Below are positions 8,042 to 17,313 of a stretch of 64,000 bases of DNA, one piece after another; the first letter of the stretch is position 1, and each line of letters begins with the position of its first letter. Source of the stretch: Allorhodopirellula solitaria (GTDB lineage: Bacteria; Planctomycetota; Planctomycetia; Pirellulales; Pirellulaceae); contig NZ_SJPK01000012.1 of assembly GCF_007859855.1 (NCBI RefSeq), forward strand, positions 95,461 to 159,460. Direction: 5' to 3'. The notes below the pieces were generated by a model that saw only the letters and a list, made by a program, of their open reading frames with translations, ran no database searches and was not told the origin of the DNA. The position numbers were made by a program, and so were the translations under genes.

Positions 8042-10264
8042 TCAGGCGTCGACTCGGTTTTGCCAACACGTGAAAACGATACGGATCTCATCGCAACTGA
8101 TCGGCGGATCGAGGGTTTGTTGGGATTGAACCGCTTCGAAGATCGGTTTGAGCCGGCCATCCTCGCTGGCGGGGATCGCCGCTTCGATCAGCCGGATTCG
8201 CTCTGGGGAAACCCAGGCCGACGCGTCGGTAATCTCGGCGCTGCGGAGGTACTCGCTGAGGTAGCCACACACCGTGGACGAGGCTCGTCCCATTTTTTCG
8301 GCGACCTCGTCGATCGATATCCCTTTGGCGAACATCTCGTCCGCCTCCTGTTGGGCCATGGCTCCCTTGATACTTTTCGGCGGGGACGATGTGCTGACAG
8401 GCGTACTGGGTGAATCAGCCCCAGCGACATCGCGTGACAAATCGGTCTGTTGGCAATACGCGTCGATTTCTGTTAAGAAAATCTCGCCATACTCTTCGAG
8501 TTTGCGTTGGCCGATACCGCGGATGTCCCCTAGTCGGGCGATCGAAGTGGGACGGATCCGAGCCAGGTCACGGAGCACGGCATCTCCAAAAACAATGTAG
8601 GCGGGAACGCCGCGCTCGGTTGCCAACTCACTGCGTTTGGCACGCAGCGCATCGAAGAGTGCCCGGTCGACGCCCTCCCAAGAATCCACGGCCGGTGATT
8701 TGGCTGAGCGTCCGCCCGAGGAAGGGGCGGCGCGGGTCAGAGTGACGGTCCCCCGCCGGTGCAGTAGCTCCCGTCCGGCTGGGGTCAGTTGCAACACGTT
8801 GTACTCGCCGGTGCGTTGGAGAAAACGCTGCGAGACCAATTGTTCGATCCAAGTCCGCACGTTGGCAGCCGATTCATTGCCGAGCAGGTTGTGGGTGCTG
8901 AGCTGATCGTGACCGGCGCGAGTGATTTTTTGGTCCCGGGATCCTGTCAGGACTTTGACGTTATAGGCGACCCCAAAACGTTCCTGCAGCCGCAACACAT
9001 TGGAGAGAATCTTCTGTGACAAGGTGATCGGATCGTCGACCGTATCGAGTTCGCCCAAACAGACATCGCAGGCGTTGCAATTATCAACATCGAACTCTTG
9101 CCCAAAGTAGTTCACGATTGCTGCGTGCCGGCACTGCACGCCGGAACACAGCTCCGCCATGGCATTCACGTTTGCCATCGCTTCATCAAAGTTCGATCGG
9201 TCGCCCATCTCGAGGATGCGTTTCCAGGTCATCAGGTCGCCGCCGCTGTACAAGAGAATGCACTGAGACGCCAATCCATCGCGCCCAGCGCGGCCGCTTT
9301 CCTGTTGGTAGTGCTCGATCGATTTGGGCATCCCGGCATGGATGACGAATCGAACATTCGATTTGTCGATGCCCATTCCGAAGGCCACCGTGGCCACGAT
9401 CACATCTACCTGTTCACGAATAAAGGCTTCCTGGTTGGCATGCCGGGTCACGTCATCGAGGCCGGCATGGTACGGCTTGGTTGAGATGCCTCTTGCCGCC
9501 AACGCCGCAGCGGTCTGCTCCACTTCCTTTCGCGTGATGCAGTACACGATTCCGGATTCGCCGGGGTGCTGTTCGACGACGCCCATGATCTGCTGCAGCG
9601 CGTTATCGCGGCGGAGCATGCGATAGGTAAGGTTCGGGCGGTCGAAACTGCCGACCAACATCTGAGGTTGGCGAAGCTCGAGTTGTTCGGCGATGTCCTC
9701 ACGCACTCGCTCGGACGCCGTTGCAGTGAAGGCGTGCACCGATGCCTCGGGAAACCGCTGTTTTAAAACCCGCAGGCCACGGTACTCCGGACGAAAATCA
9801 TGCCCCCAATTACTCACACAGTGAGCTTCGTCGATGGCGAAGAATGAGATCGGGATCGACGTGAGAAAATCGAGCGTGCGTGGGGAGAGCAGTCGTTCGG
9901 GTGCGAGGTAGAGCAAGCGAATCTCGCCCCGTCGAATCCGAGCGGCCGTCTCGCGTTTCTGATCCTCGCTCTGGGTGCTGTTGACTAACGCCGCCGCAAC
10001 ACCGTTGCTCTGCAACGCGTCGACTTGATCCTTCATCAGCGAGATCAGTGGCGAGACGACCACCGCCATCCCGTCGCGGACCAGAGCCGGGACTTGATAG
10101 CACAGCGATTTGCCTCCGCCCGTCGGTAGCACCACCACGCTGTCGCGGCCCGCGATCACATCGCCGACCGCTTCCTCCTGTAAGGGGCGGAAGTCGTCAA
10201 AGCCCCAGACCTGAGCAAGAATCTCCCGGGCGGAGGAGGATTCGTCTTGAGTTGAATGAACCAT
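8042..10264 (-). CDS. recQ: ATP-dependent DNA helicase RecQ
   Basis: A 740-residue superfamily 2 3'-5' helicase. Walker A is LPTGGGKSLCYQVPAL, motif II is FAIDEAHCVSNWGHDFRPEY, and motif VI region is HYQQESGRAGRDG. The RecQ zinc site is CSGVQCRHAAIVNYFG...CNACDVC. An RQC winged helix and an HRDC domain (DRALFDALRAKRSELA...ARLGDIRGIGQRKLEEYG) follow. The C-terminal ~110 residues add a second helix-turn-helix (GISIDEVAEKMGRASSTVCGYL), as in many RecQ proteins of this group. Role in recombination and fork repair is by family. Confidence 0.95.
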   Translation of the reverse strand: MVHSTQDESSSAREILAQVWGFDDFRPLQEEAVGDVIAGRDSVVVLPTGGGKSLCYQVPALVRDGMAVVVSPLISLMKDQVDALQSNGVAAALVNSTQSEDQKRETAARIRRGEIRLLYLAPERLLSPRTLDFLTSIPISFFAIDEAHCVSNWGHDFRPEYRGLRVLKQRFPEASVHAFTATASERVREDIAEQLELRQPQMLVGSFDRPNLTYRMLRRDNALQQIMGVVEQHPGESGIVYCITRKEVEQTAAALAARGISTKPYHAGLDDVTRHANQEAFIREQVDVIVATVAFGMGIDKSNVRFVIHAGMPKSIEHYQQESGRAGRDGLASQCILLYSGGDLMTWKRILEMGDRSNFDEAMANVNAMAELCSGVQCRHAAIVNYFGQEFDVDNCNACDVCLGELDTVDDPITLSQKILSNVLRLQERFGVAYNVKVLTGSRDQKITRAGHDQLSTHNLLGNESAANVRTWIEQLVSQRFLQRTGEYNVLQLTPAGRELLHRRGTVTLTRAAPSSGGRSAKSPAVDSWEGVDRALFDALRAKRSELATERGVPAYIVFGDAVLRDLARIRPTSIARLGDIRGIGQRKLEEYGEIFLTEIDAYCQQTDLSRDVAGADSPSTPVSTSSPPKSIKGAMAQQEADEMFAKGISIDEVAEKMGRASSTVCGYLSEYLRSAEITDASAWVSPERIRLIEAAIPASEDGRLKPIFEAVQSQQTLDPPISCDEIRIVFTCWQNRVDA

Positions 10265-10295
10265 TGGAATCTCGTGAGCGACCGATCGCCAGCGG

Positions 10296-10790
10296 TCAGA
10301 CTAGTGGCAATCCGGTGGGGCGGCGACTGCGGAGGGAGTCCTCTTTCCGGCGGCCAGACTGTTCGAACTGGGGGCCGAAGAGCGCATCGGCATACTCGTC
10401 TATCTGTTCCGGGGTTTCGAAATAGCGTTCGTAACACCAATCGTCTTCGAACTCGCACTCGTCGGTCGTGTACTCCCGGCAGATTTGAGGGCGTGTCTCG
10501 TAGATCCCACAACGGTTGTCATCTTGCAGATGTTTGCAGGTCGTGTGTACCAACAGATACCAGGTTTCCTCGTCCACAAATACGCTCGCTCGGTCATGCA
10601 GCAGGTACCAACGGACGAAATCGAAATCCTTACGTGAGACCGGTTCGTCGATCGGCAAGGCGAAATAATGGCAGCACTTGGCCGAGCAATGGTCACACAG
10701 ATTTTCGCCCTGGGGCAGATCCTCGCGGCGCCGGATCCGCTGCCGGGTCGCGGCGGGCGATGGGTCTTTTTTTGCTTTCGGTTTTGACAT
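10296..10790 (-). CDS. YkgJ-family cysteine-cluster protein
   Basis: 164 residues with the CxxCxxxCC...C...C...C pattern of the YkgJ zinc/iron-chelating family: LCDHCSAKCCHYFALPID, HTTCKHLQDDNRCGIYETRPQICREY. The N-terminus is Lys/Arg rich. These proteins are believed to bind metal or an Fe-S cluster, but their role is poorly defined. It lies just upstream of recQ on the same strand (about 30 bp) and is divergent from purU. Confidence 0.85.
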   Translation of the reverse strand: MSKPKAKKDPSPAATRQRIRRREDLPQGENLCDHCSAKCCHYFALPIDEPVSRKDFDFVRWYLLHDRASVFVDEETWYLLVHTTCKHLQDDNRCGIYETRPQICREYTTDECEFEDDWCYERYFETPEQIDEYADALFGPQFEQSGRRKEDSLRSRRPTGLPLV

Positions 10791-10987
10791 GGGATGAGTC
10801 TCGGGCGAACGCCAGCAACAAGGATGGTATAGGCAACGCTGGATTGCCCTCTATCATGATACGCCATCCACCCTCCATTACGAGGCCGCGGCTCCCGTCG
10901 CCACTGCGATCACGCGAGATTCCACCCTCTCGGACTTCGTGCCTCCTATTCCTGCCATCCTTGTCCTCCACACCTGCTCCGTCGCTC

Positions 10988-11869
10988 ATGGAAGTCGTCA
11001 TCACCGCTCTCGGACCTGACCACACCGGCCTGGCCGATCCCATCATTCACCATCTCACCGGTCGCGGGGCGCGGATCGCTGAGATTCAGATGTACGACCA
11101 CGACGAGCAATCACTGTTCGCGATGCTCTGCCGAATCCAGTTCGACGAGATGCCCGAGGTCCAAGGCCAAGTCTCGCTGGCAGAATTGCGAAATGAGATG
11201 CGTCAGATCGGCGACCACACGGGGCTGTCGATCCGCGTCTGGAGCCCGAATGTCCGCCCGCACAGGCGGCCCCGTATCGCGCTAGCCTGCACTTACGTGG
11301 AAGACACGCCGCGCGCCGTCCTGCAAGCCGTTGCCAATGGCACGATCGCGGCGGATGTCCCCGTCGTGATTTCCAATCGCAAGAAACTCGAACCCCTCGC
11401 CGGTGAATTCGGCTCGGAATTTCGCATGATCGGCGATGGACAAGGCGGCGCCGACAACGAAGCGATGGTCCAGATTCTCGATAAAATGGACATCGATTAT
11501 CTGATCCTCGCCCGCTACATGCGCGTGCTTCCTGCGGAGGTGTGTTGGCAGTTCGCCGGTGGGCGGATCATCAATCTCCATCATGGTCTATTGCCAGGAT
11601 TCCCCGGTTTTCGGCCCTACCACGATGCCAACAACGCCCGCATGCTCACGTTCGGGGCGACCTGCCACTTCATCATCCCCGAGCTCGATGCCGGCAATCA
11701 AACCATCAATCAACGCACCTTCTCGGTCGCACCTGGCACACCGATTGAAAAGATCATTGCCGAAGGCGAGCGCGACAATGAGCCCAAATGCCTCGTCGAG
11801 GGCGTGCGGCGCGTGGTCGACCGGGAAGTGTACCTGCACTTTCACCGCGTCGTGCCGAGACAACGCTAG
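10988..11869 (+). CDS. purU: formyltetrahydrofolate deformylase
   Basis: 293 residues. The N-terminal ACT domain (MEVVITALGPDHTGLADPIIHHLTGRGARI) is followed by a formyl-transferase fold with INLHHGLLPGFPGFRPYHDA and GATCHFIIPELDAG. These carry the His and Asp of the hydrolytic site. The enzyme releases formate from 10-formyl-THF, feeding purine synthesis and balancing one-carbon pools. The ATG at 10988 was chosen because the ACT domain begins there; the reading frame extends 244 codons upstream, but that part overlaps the opposite-strand YkgJ gene and is not PurU-like. Confidence 0.88.
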   Translation: MEVVITALGPDHTGLADPIIHHLTGRGARIAEIQMYDHDEQSLFAMLCRIQFDEMPEVQGQVSLAELRNEMRQIGDHTGLSIRVWSPNVRPHRRPRIALACTYVEDTPRAVLQAVANGTIAADVPVVISNRKKLEPLAGEFGSEFRMIGDGQGGADNEAMVQILDKMDIDYLILARYMRVLPAEVCWQFAGGRIINLHHGLLPGFPGFRPYHDANNARMLTFGATCHFIIPELDAGNQTINQRTFSVAPGTPIEKIIAEGERDNEPKCLVEGVRRVVDREVYLHFHRVVPRQR

Positions 11870-12015
11870 TTTTCGGTGCCAAGAACGCAAAGTGGCAGCG
11901 TCGACGCCCAACGATTCCGAGGCGGCATTGAACGAGTAGTCTTGTCTGACAATCAGATCGACCGCGTTCTGCTTAAATTCCGCGGTGAACGTTCCCTTGC
12001 TTCTTCTGTTTTTCT
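11870..12015 (-). pseudogene. IS3/IS911-type transposase OrfA remnant
   Basis: The complement strand reads RRSKGTFTAEFKQNAVDLIV then DYSFNAASESLGVDAATLRSWHRKL. This is the helix-turn-helix N-terminus of an IS3-family OrfA. It has no start of its own and its 3' part is lost, because the reading frame runs straight into the purU stop codon. No terminal inverted repeats were found around it. It sits between the convergent purU and glycosyltransferase genes. Confidence 0.65.
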
Positions 12016-12094
12016 GACCTGGTAGGTCTCCTGAGAGGATTGTGGAAATTTCTCAGGTGTCCGCCAGTCGTGGGCGAACGCCGCAACGTGGAGT

Positions 12095-13324
12095 TCAGCT
12101 GTCGCGTCCACGCCAGGACACCCGTTTGCCGCACAGGTGGGTGAAAAATGCCCACCATTGAAGGAGCAGGAACAACACGATGGAGAGGGGATGGAAGAAC
12201 GCGCCCGTTGGACTTTGCGGTAGTTTCCACGCCGCGACCCACCGCGGTAGATGACTGAGGATGATCGCTGCGAAACTGGTCAGGGCAGCAAACCAAACCG
12301 CGACGCCATGGTTATCGTCGGAATATTGAACGAGAGCATATCCCAACGTCACGTAGGGCAGCACGTTGGCACCGCTGAGGAGCACGGTAAAGGGCATCAG
12401 CAATCGCCAGTTCGCAATGCCTTCATGGGCGTTCTTGAGCAGTCCTCGGACCACTTCTCCAGCACCACGGTACATCCGGCAGTTGGCCAGCCCCGTGCCG
12501 TCGACGCAGTCCGTCAGCATGCCATTTTGGCGATAGATTCTTGGCAGCTGCAGCCCATCGTGTCGCGATGTTCGGATCGCCGCATGCGTGCCGCTGCGTT
12601 GGTAGGCTTCCCGGTCGGTCACAAAGATTTGCCCACACCCCGCTGCATACCCCGGGTCGGTCCGCGATCGCATTCGGTCGAAGGGCAGGTAACACAGCAG
12701 GATGTAGTGCATCATCGGGATCAGTATTTTCTCAAACAGCGACCCGGTCTCTTGGTTCGGAAACGCGCTGAGCAGCGAGATCGGTTCGCCCTTGGCGGGG
12801 CCCTGGTCCGCGTACTGAGCTTTGCGCCGCGTCAGCTGTTGCAGCGCGGTTGGCTTCAGCCGCACATCGGCATCGAGAAATAGCAGCAAGTCAAATTGGG
12901 CCGCCTCGGCGAGACGGCAGCAGGCGTGTTGTTTTCCGTTCCAGCCCGGTGGCAGCGTCACGCCGTCGAGCAACCGCACGCGTCCGTCGTCCTGAGCGAT
13001 TTCACGAACGAGCTCGGCCGTACTGTCACTGGAATCGTCATCGAGCACGACAACTTCTAAAACGACGCCCGTGTTCGCTAGCACGGCTTGGACGGAGTCG
13101 CTGATCCCGGCGGCTTCGTTACGGGCGGGGATCAACACGGAGATCGACGGTTCCTCCTCGGTGGGACTGAGCTCGCCGGCCCGCCATCTCAGAAACCTGG
13201 GCAGGTTTCCAGAAAACATCAGTGCTGCCAAACCGGCCAGCAGCAGGGCAACGGCAGGGAGCACCCAGAGCATGACGATCATGAACCAATCATTCACTCG
13301 AGCGAACTCCAAATTTGTCTCCAT
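12095..13324 (-). CDS. carotenoid-cluster family 2 glycosyltransferase (CrtQ-like)
   Basis: About 409 residues. An N-terminal membrane helix (MIVMLWVLPAVALLLAGLAALMF) precedes a GT2 domain: SISVLIPARNEAAGISDSV, a DDDSSDST metal motif, LLFLDADVRL (DxD) and a QNGMLTDCVDG-type acceptor region. Three or more C-terminal membrane helices follow. With the acyltransferase, desaturase and aldehyde dehydrogenase genes it matches the C30-carotenoid ester clusters of planctomycetes, where CrtQ glycosylates a carotenoid acid. The start is ambiguous: ATG 13333/13324, GTG 13297 (preceded by GGAG and overlapping the acyltransferase stop) or ATG 13282. Confidence 0.8.
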   Translation of the reverse strand: METNLEFARVNDWFMIVMLWVLPAVALLLAGLAALMFSGNLPRFLRWRAGELSPTEEEPSISVLIPARNEAAGISDSVQAVLANTGVVLEVVVLDDDSSDSTAELVREIAQDDGRVRLLDGVTLPPGWNGKQHACCRLAEAAQFDLLLFLDADVRLKPTALQQLTRRKAQYADQGPAKGEPISLLSAFPNQETGSLFEKILIPMMHYILLCYLPFDRMRSRTDPGYAAGCGQIFVTDREAYQRSGTHAAIRTSRHDGLQLPRIYRQNGMLTDCVDGTGLANCRMYRGAGEVVRGLLKNAHEGIANWRLLMPFTVLLSGANVLPYVTLGYALVQYSDDNHGVAVWFAALTSFAAIILSHLPRWVAAWKLPQSPTGAFFHPLSIVLFLLLQWWAFFTHLCGKRVSWRGRDS

Positions 13325-14108
13325 GTGCAGCATCGAACTTGCGAAGGGATAACCATGATTGGATGCGGCGTGACCAATCGTAGACGCCGGAGGCGCCCTG
13401 TTTTCCACGCAGCAGGTTCTCGAAGGGTTCGGCCGAGCGGGCGATGGCGAGCGAGGAGAGTTTCCTCTGGTTCTCACGCAGCCCGACGGTGAGCCGCTCG
13501 GCCCATCTTGATTTCGAATCCCCCGGGTGCTCGGCGAGCGAGACCACCTCACCGATTCGCAGCAAGCATTCTGGCAACCGCTCTTCCCAAAAAACATACT
13601 CCAGAGCGATGGGGACGACTAACCCTCGCGGCAATTTGGAACACAGGTGGGCGAGTCCCGGCATCAGGTTGGCCGCGTGATCTCGGGCGTCAGCAAAATG
13701 CCCTTCCGGCGTCAACCATAACGCCGAGGCGGGCCGCTGCAATAACTCCCCAGTTGATCGCAGAAAACGAGCCGCCCCGCGATTCGAATTCAGATCAACG
13801 CCAAAAAAACCGAGCTTCGCCAGCACCTTGTATTTCGCCAGTGCCACCTCGTCGATGGGCGCGTAGAGTTGACGCGGCGACATCAAGCGACGATTGATGA
13901 AGTGGGCGATCATCGGATCCCACCACGATGGATGGTTGCAATATACGATCACGGGCACGTTCTCGTCGGGATCCATCGTGGCCCAGGACCGCGATCCCTC
14001 TCGCTCAACGGCGATCGCGTGAAAGTGGCGTTTCAAATAGGAATCGAGGAACCGATGAAATCCATTTTGAAACCAAGCGGCTGGCGCGGGGGCGAGTTCA
14101 GACGTCAC
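13290..14108 (-). CDS. 1-acyl-glycerol-phosphate-type acyltransferase (CrtO-like)
   Basis: 272 residues of the PlsC/LPLAT fold. The catalytic NHPSWWDPM motif (NHxxxxD) and a WLTPEGHFADARD (PEG) motif are clear. I place the start at GTG 14108 because it overlaps the TGA of the desaturase gene as GTGA, a typical coupled start; the frame extends to 14183 without a better site. In this cluster it probably acylates the glycosylated carotenoid at the membrane, by analogy with CrtO. Confidence 0.82.
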   Translation of the reverse strand: MTSELAPAPAAWFQNGFHRFLDSYLKRHFHAIAVEREGSRSWATMDPDENVPVIVYCNHPSWWDPMIAHFINRRLMSPRQLYAPIDEVALAKYKVLAKLGFFGVDLNSNRGAARFLRSTGELLQRPASALWLTPEGHFADARDHAANLMPGLAHLCSKLPRGLVVPIALEYVFWEERLPECLLRIGEVVSLAEHPGDSKSRWAERLTVGLRENQRKLSSLAIARSAEPFENLLRGKQGASGVYDWSRRIQSWLSLRKFDAAHGDKFGVRSSE

Positions 14109-15733
14109 GCGGTCGATTCCGCTGTGATCGTACCGAATTGGCCAGCCCGTGCGTCTTGATCGAGGGAATCCGCCGCGATCCATCCGCTCATCAACACCAT
14201 CGGCATGCCCGGGCCGGGATGGGCTGCGCCGCCCGCGAGGTATAAGCCTGGAATTTCTTTTCGACGATTGCCCGGTTTGAACGCACCTGTGAATTTGCCG
14301 TGACTGGCGAGCCCGTAGATCGCACCGTTGAGCACTCGATAGCGATTGTGAATGTCCTCAGGAGTCAGCGCATCTTCGGTCACGATGGCGTCCCGGATCC
14401 CTTCCATGCCCGCCGTCCGTTCGAGCTTGTCGAGAATCACGTCGCGGTAGTCCGGCAACATCGCTTTCCAGTCATGCCCGCTGCGGAGATAGGGGGTGTG
14501 GACGAGCACATACAAAGCCTCTCCTCCCTCGGGCGCAACGCCTGGCTCGGAAATCGAAGGGGCGCAAACGTACGCTGTCGGATCAGGGGCAACCTCACCG
14601 CGGCGATAGATCGAGTCGAATTCCGCTTTGGGGTCTTTGGAAAAGATGAAATTGTGGTGTAGCAGTTGTTCGTAGCGGCGATTCAAACCGAGATACAAAA
14701 CCACGCCGCTGCAGGCAGCCTCGTAGTCGCTCTTGCGCTGGAAGGTTTTCGCCGCAGGCGTTCCCCGCAACAACTCTCGGTAGGTGCGAACCGAATCACA
14801 ATTACTGACCACGGCATCGCAGGCAATCGTTTCGTCTCCCGCCGTAACCACATCGCGAACACCGGACGCGTCCGATTCAATGCGCAGGATATCGGTGCCG
14901 GTGCGGATGTCGACGCCCAGTTCCTCGGCGAGCTTTGCCAAAGCTTCTGGAACGGCGCCGGTGCCGCCGACGGGATACCAGATGCCTTCCTCGGTCTGCA
15001 TGTGGGCAATCCCGCAGAGCACGGCAGGCGACGCGTAGGGAGACGACCCCACGTACTGGGTGAAGTGGTCCATCATCTGGGAAACGCGGTGCTCGGGCAC
15101 ATGCGACCGCACCACGGAGGCCACGCTCCGCCCCATCCGCAGGGACATGACGTCCTTGAGCACAGCCGCGGAGAACGCCCCTCCCATCTCCATCGTGTCC
15201 GCCAAACCGCCGATCGATCGCCAAAAGAAAAATCGATCCGAAACACCATGCAACTGCTCGCTGACGCGGAGGAACTTTTCATAGCCGTCGGCAGTCACCT
15301 CTTCCCCGGTGAACTCGCGGAGGTGTTGTTTCATCGCGTCGACATCGGCCACGAGGTCGAGCACCGTGTTCTCGCTCGTTTTGGCGGCCTCGGATCCCTC
15401 AAAGAAACAACGCCACTGCGGATCCAAGGGGACCAATTCGAGGTAGTCATCGAGATTGCGGTCCGCTTCGGCGAAGACGCGTCGCAGCACGCTCGGGAGC
15501 GTGAGGATCGTCGGGCCCATGTCGAACCGATACCCGTCCGTATGCAGGACCGCCGCCTTGCCCCCGACCCAATCGTTCTTCTCGCACAAGGTGACACGAT
15601 GGCCTCGAGCCGCCAGCACGCAGGCCGATGACAATCCCGCCAATCCACCCCCGATGACGACCACATGCTGCGGGGCGGTTGTCGCGCCAGTGGCTTCAGA
15701 TTGGTCGGGAGCAATCATGAGAAGTGGGTTCAC
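14105..15733 (-). CDS. phytoene desaturase-family carotenoid oxidoreductase (CrtN/CrtP type)
   Basis: 542 residues. The FAD-binding Rossmann motif is VVVIGGGLAGLSSACVLAARGHRVTLCEKNDWVGGKA. The C-terminal carotenoid-desaturase signature is GLYLAGGAAHPGPGMPMVLMSG. The family desaturates or oxidises C30/C40 carotenes; whether this copy is the desaturase (CrtN-like) or the terminal oxidase (CrtP-like) cannot be settled by eye. An ATG at 15718 is a possible alternative start. It is translationally coupled to the acyltransferase downstream. No squalene/phytoene synthase gene is in the window. Confidence 0.88.
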   Translation of the reverse strand: MNPLLMIAPDQSEATGATTAPQHVVVIGGGLAGLSSACVLAARGHRVTLCEKNDWVGGKAAVLHTDGYRFDMGPTILTLPSVLRRVFAEADRNLDDYLELVPLDPQWRCFFEGSEAAKTSENTVLDLVADVDAMKQHLREFTGEEVTADGYEKFLRVSEQLHGVSDRFFFWRSIGGLADTMEMGGAFSAAVLKDVMSLRMGRSVASVVRSHVPEHRVSQMMDHFTQYVGSSPYASPAVLCGIAHMQTEEGIWYPVGGTGAVPEALAKLAEELGVDIRTGTDILRIESDASGVRDVVTAGDETIACDAVVSNCDSVRTYRELLRGTPAAKTFQRKSDYEAACSGVVLYLGLNRRYEQLLHHNFIFSKDPKAEFDSIYRRGEVAPDPTAYVCAPSISEPGVAPEGGEALYVLVHTPYLRSGHDWKAMLPDYRDVILDKLERTAGMEGIRDAIVTEDALTPEDIHNRYRVLNGAIYGLASHGKFTGAFKPGNRRKEIPGLYLAGGAAHPGPGMPMVLMSGWIAADSLDQDARAGQFGTITAESTA

Positions 15734-15783
15734 TCGGAAAAGAAGACGAAAAGACTACTCGAAAAGAGGGCTGCTATGACTCG

Positions 15784-17214
15784 CTATTTTACCCGACGGC
15801 GCTTGCCAACGGCAGAGGCCAGTCGGCGTAGACCGGCGATTCGAGCTCGAAAATTGCCGCCGTGATCCCATTGCATCACCCCGGTCAGCAATTCCGCATC
15901 GGAGTCGCGGCGTGATACCAAGTGAGGGGCCAGTCGCCCCGATCGCGTCGAAATCACACGAGGGGTCGTCATCGCCAGCAGTCCTTCGGGGCCACGCGTC
16001 ACGCCGAATCCACTCGATCCACGCCCGCCAAAGGGCAATCGTGGATCGGCCGTTGGCGCGACGAGATCGTTGATTGTCACCGAACCGACCCGCAATTCGG
16101 CCGCCACTTGCTCGGCCTCATGACGCGGACCAAACACGGAGGCTGCCAAGCGATAGGGGCAATCGTTCACTTCGGCAATCATCTCATCGCGTGAATCCAT
16201 CTCCATCAAGGTCATCACGGGAGCAAACAGGTCGGTCTGCAAGATCGCGTGATCGCGGGGAACATCGGCCAACACCACCGGGTGCATGCGGCCACTGCGA
16301 CGAACTTCGCTTTCATCAAACCGTCCGATCCGGTCCACGCCGCCTGCAGCGAGCGCCGAGGCAACCGCGTCGGCCACCGCCTCCCGAGCGGCGGGGTGCA
16401 CGATCATCGGCGGGCAGCTCTGCAGTTTCTCGGTCAGCTCGCCCAGCCAAGTCGGCTCTGCTGGGCGTTTTAAATCTTCGTCTGGCAGATTTCGCCCTCG
16501 CAGATACATCACCCGCCGAGGTCCGATGCAGGTTGCCCCACTGTTGAACAGCAATCCGAAACCGATCGCGTTGACGAGACGCTCGGGATCCGCAGCGGGC
16601 AAGACGACGACGGCATCGACACCCGAAAGTTCCATGATCGTGGGCGTCAACGAGTCAGCCGTCTGATGCAGGACCGCTTGCCCAGTCTTCGCCGCGCCCG
16701 TCAGCACCACCAGTTCCACGCCGTCATCGATCGCATTTTTCGCAGCCTCAGTCGAACTGTCGAGCAACTGCAGCGCGTCCGTCGGCACGCCCGCCCGGTA
16801 GAATGCGTTGACCAACTCCTCCGAGACCGCTTCACTGCCCCGGGCGGGTTTGAGCAGCACCGTATTTCCGCCTGCGAGTGCCTGGGCCAGCTGCACACCG
16901 CTTAAAAAAACGGGGTAATTCCAAGTCCCCAGGATCAGCACACGGCCCCACGGCAATCGCTCGACCCGGCTGCCGACGCCCCACAACCAGAGTGGGCGTC
17001 CTGACAAACCGACGCGGCGATCGGCCAATACCTTTGGCCCGCGGCGGGCGATCCACCCCAATGCATCGCACAAGGGAATCAACTCCGACGCCACCGTCTC
17101 CACATCCTCCCGACGCTGTTCATTGCGTGAGGCTGCGACCAACCGATCGGCTGCAGCGGCGACCTCGTGACGCGCCGCACCAATGAGCCGGCAACGAGCC
17201 CGATTCGACCGCAT
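15784..17214 (-). CDS. aldehyde dehydrogenase of the carotenoid cluster
   Basis: About 476 residues of the ALDH superfamily. Nucleotide-fold elements ILGTWNYPVFLSGVQLAQALAGGNTVLLKPA and VVLTGAAKTGQAVL are present. The general base Glu is in PTIMELSG and the nucleophile Cys is in NSGATCIGPRRV. In C30-carotenoid clusters an ALDH oxidises the carotenoid aldehyde to the acid. The ATG at 17214 is preferred because the frame's longest start (17361) would overlap the divergent sigma-54 activator. It leads the four-gene minus-strand cluster. Confidence 0.87.
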   Translation of the reverse strand: MRSNRARCRLIGAARHEVAAAADRLVAASRNEQRREDVETVASELIPLCDALGWIARRGPKVLADRRVGLSGRPLWLWGVGSRVERLPWGRVLILGTWNYPVFLSGVQLAQALAGGNTVLLKPARGSEAVSEELVNAFYRAGVPTDALQLLDSSTEAAKNAIDDGVELVVLTGAAKTGQAVLHQTADSLTPTIMELSGVDAVVVLPAADPERLVNAIGFGLLFNSGATCIGPRRVMYLRGRNLPDEDLKRPAEPTWLGELTEKLQSCPPMIVHPAAREAVADAVASALAAGGVDRIGRFDESEVRRSGRMHPVVLADVPRDHAILQTDLFAPVMTLMEMDSRDEMIAEVNDCPYRLAASVFGPRHEAEQVAAELRVGSVTINDLVAPTADPRLPFGGRGSSGFGVTRGPEGLLAMTTPRVISTRSGRLAPHLVSRRDSDAELLTGVMQWDHGGNFRARIAGLRRLASAVGKRRRVK

Positions 17215-17313
17215 AGCCCAAATCGGCTGTTCATGATAATTTGTCGCTCGATTCAATTCGTTCTCGTCAGGTTGGAAAAACCGGGTGAAAGACAATCCTA
17301 CCAGCCCAGCTAG

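Noticed and set aside
10256..10987. N-terminal 244-codon extension of PurU
   Set aside because: It overlaps the opposite-strand YkgJ gene, lacks PurU similarity, and the ACT domain starts at 10988.
14666..15631. Plus-strand 321-codon frame inside the carotenoid desaturase gene
   Set aside because: Low-complexity Arg/His/Gly composition with no motif, while the opposite strand encodes an intact FAD enzyme.
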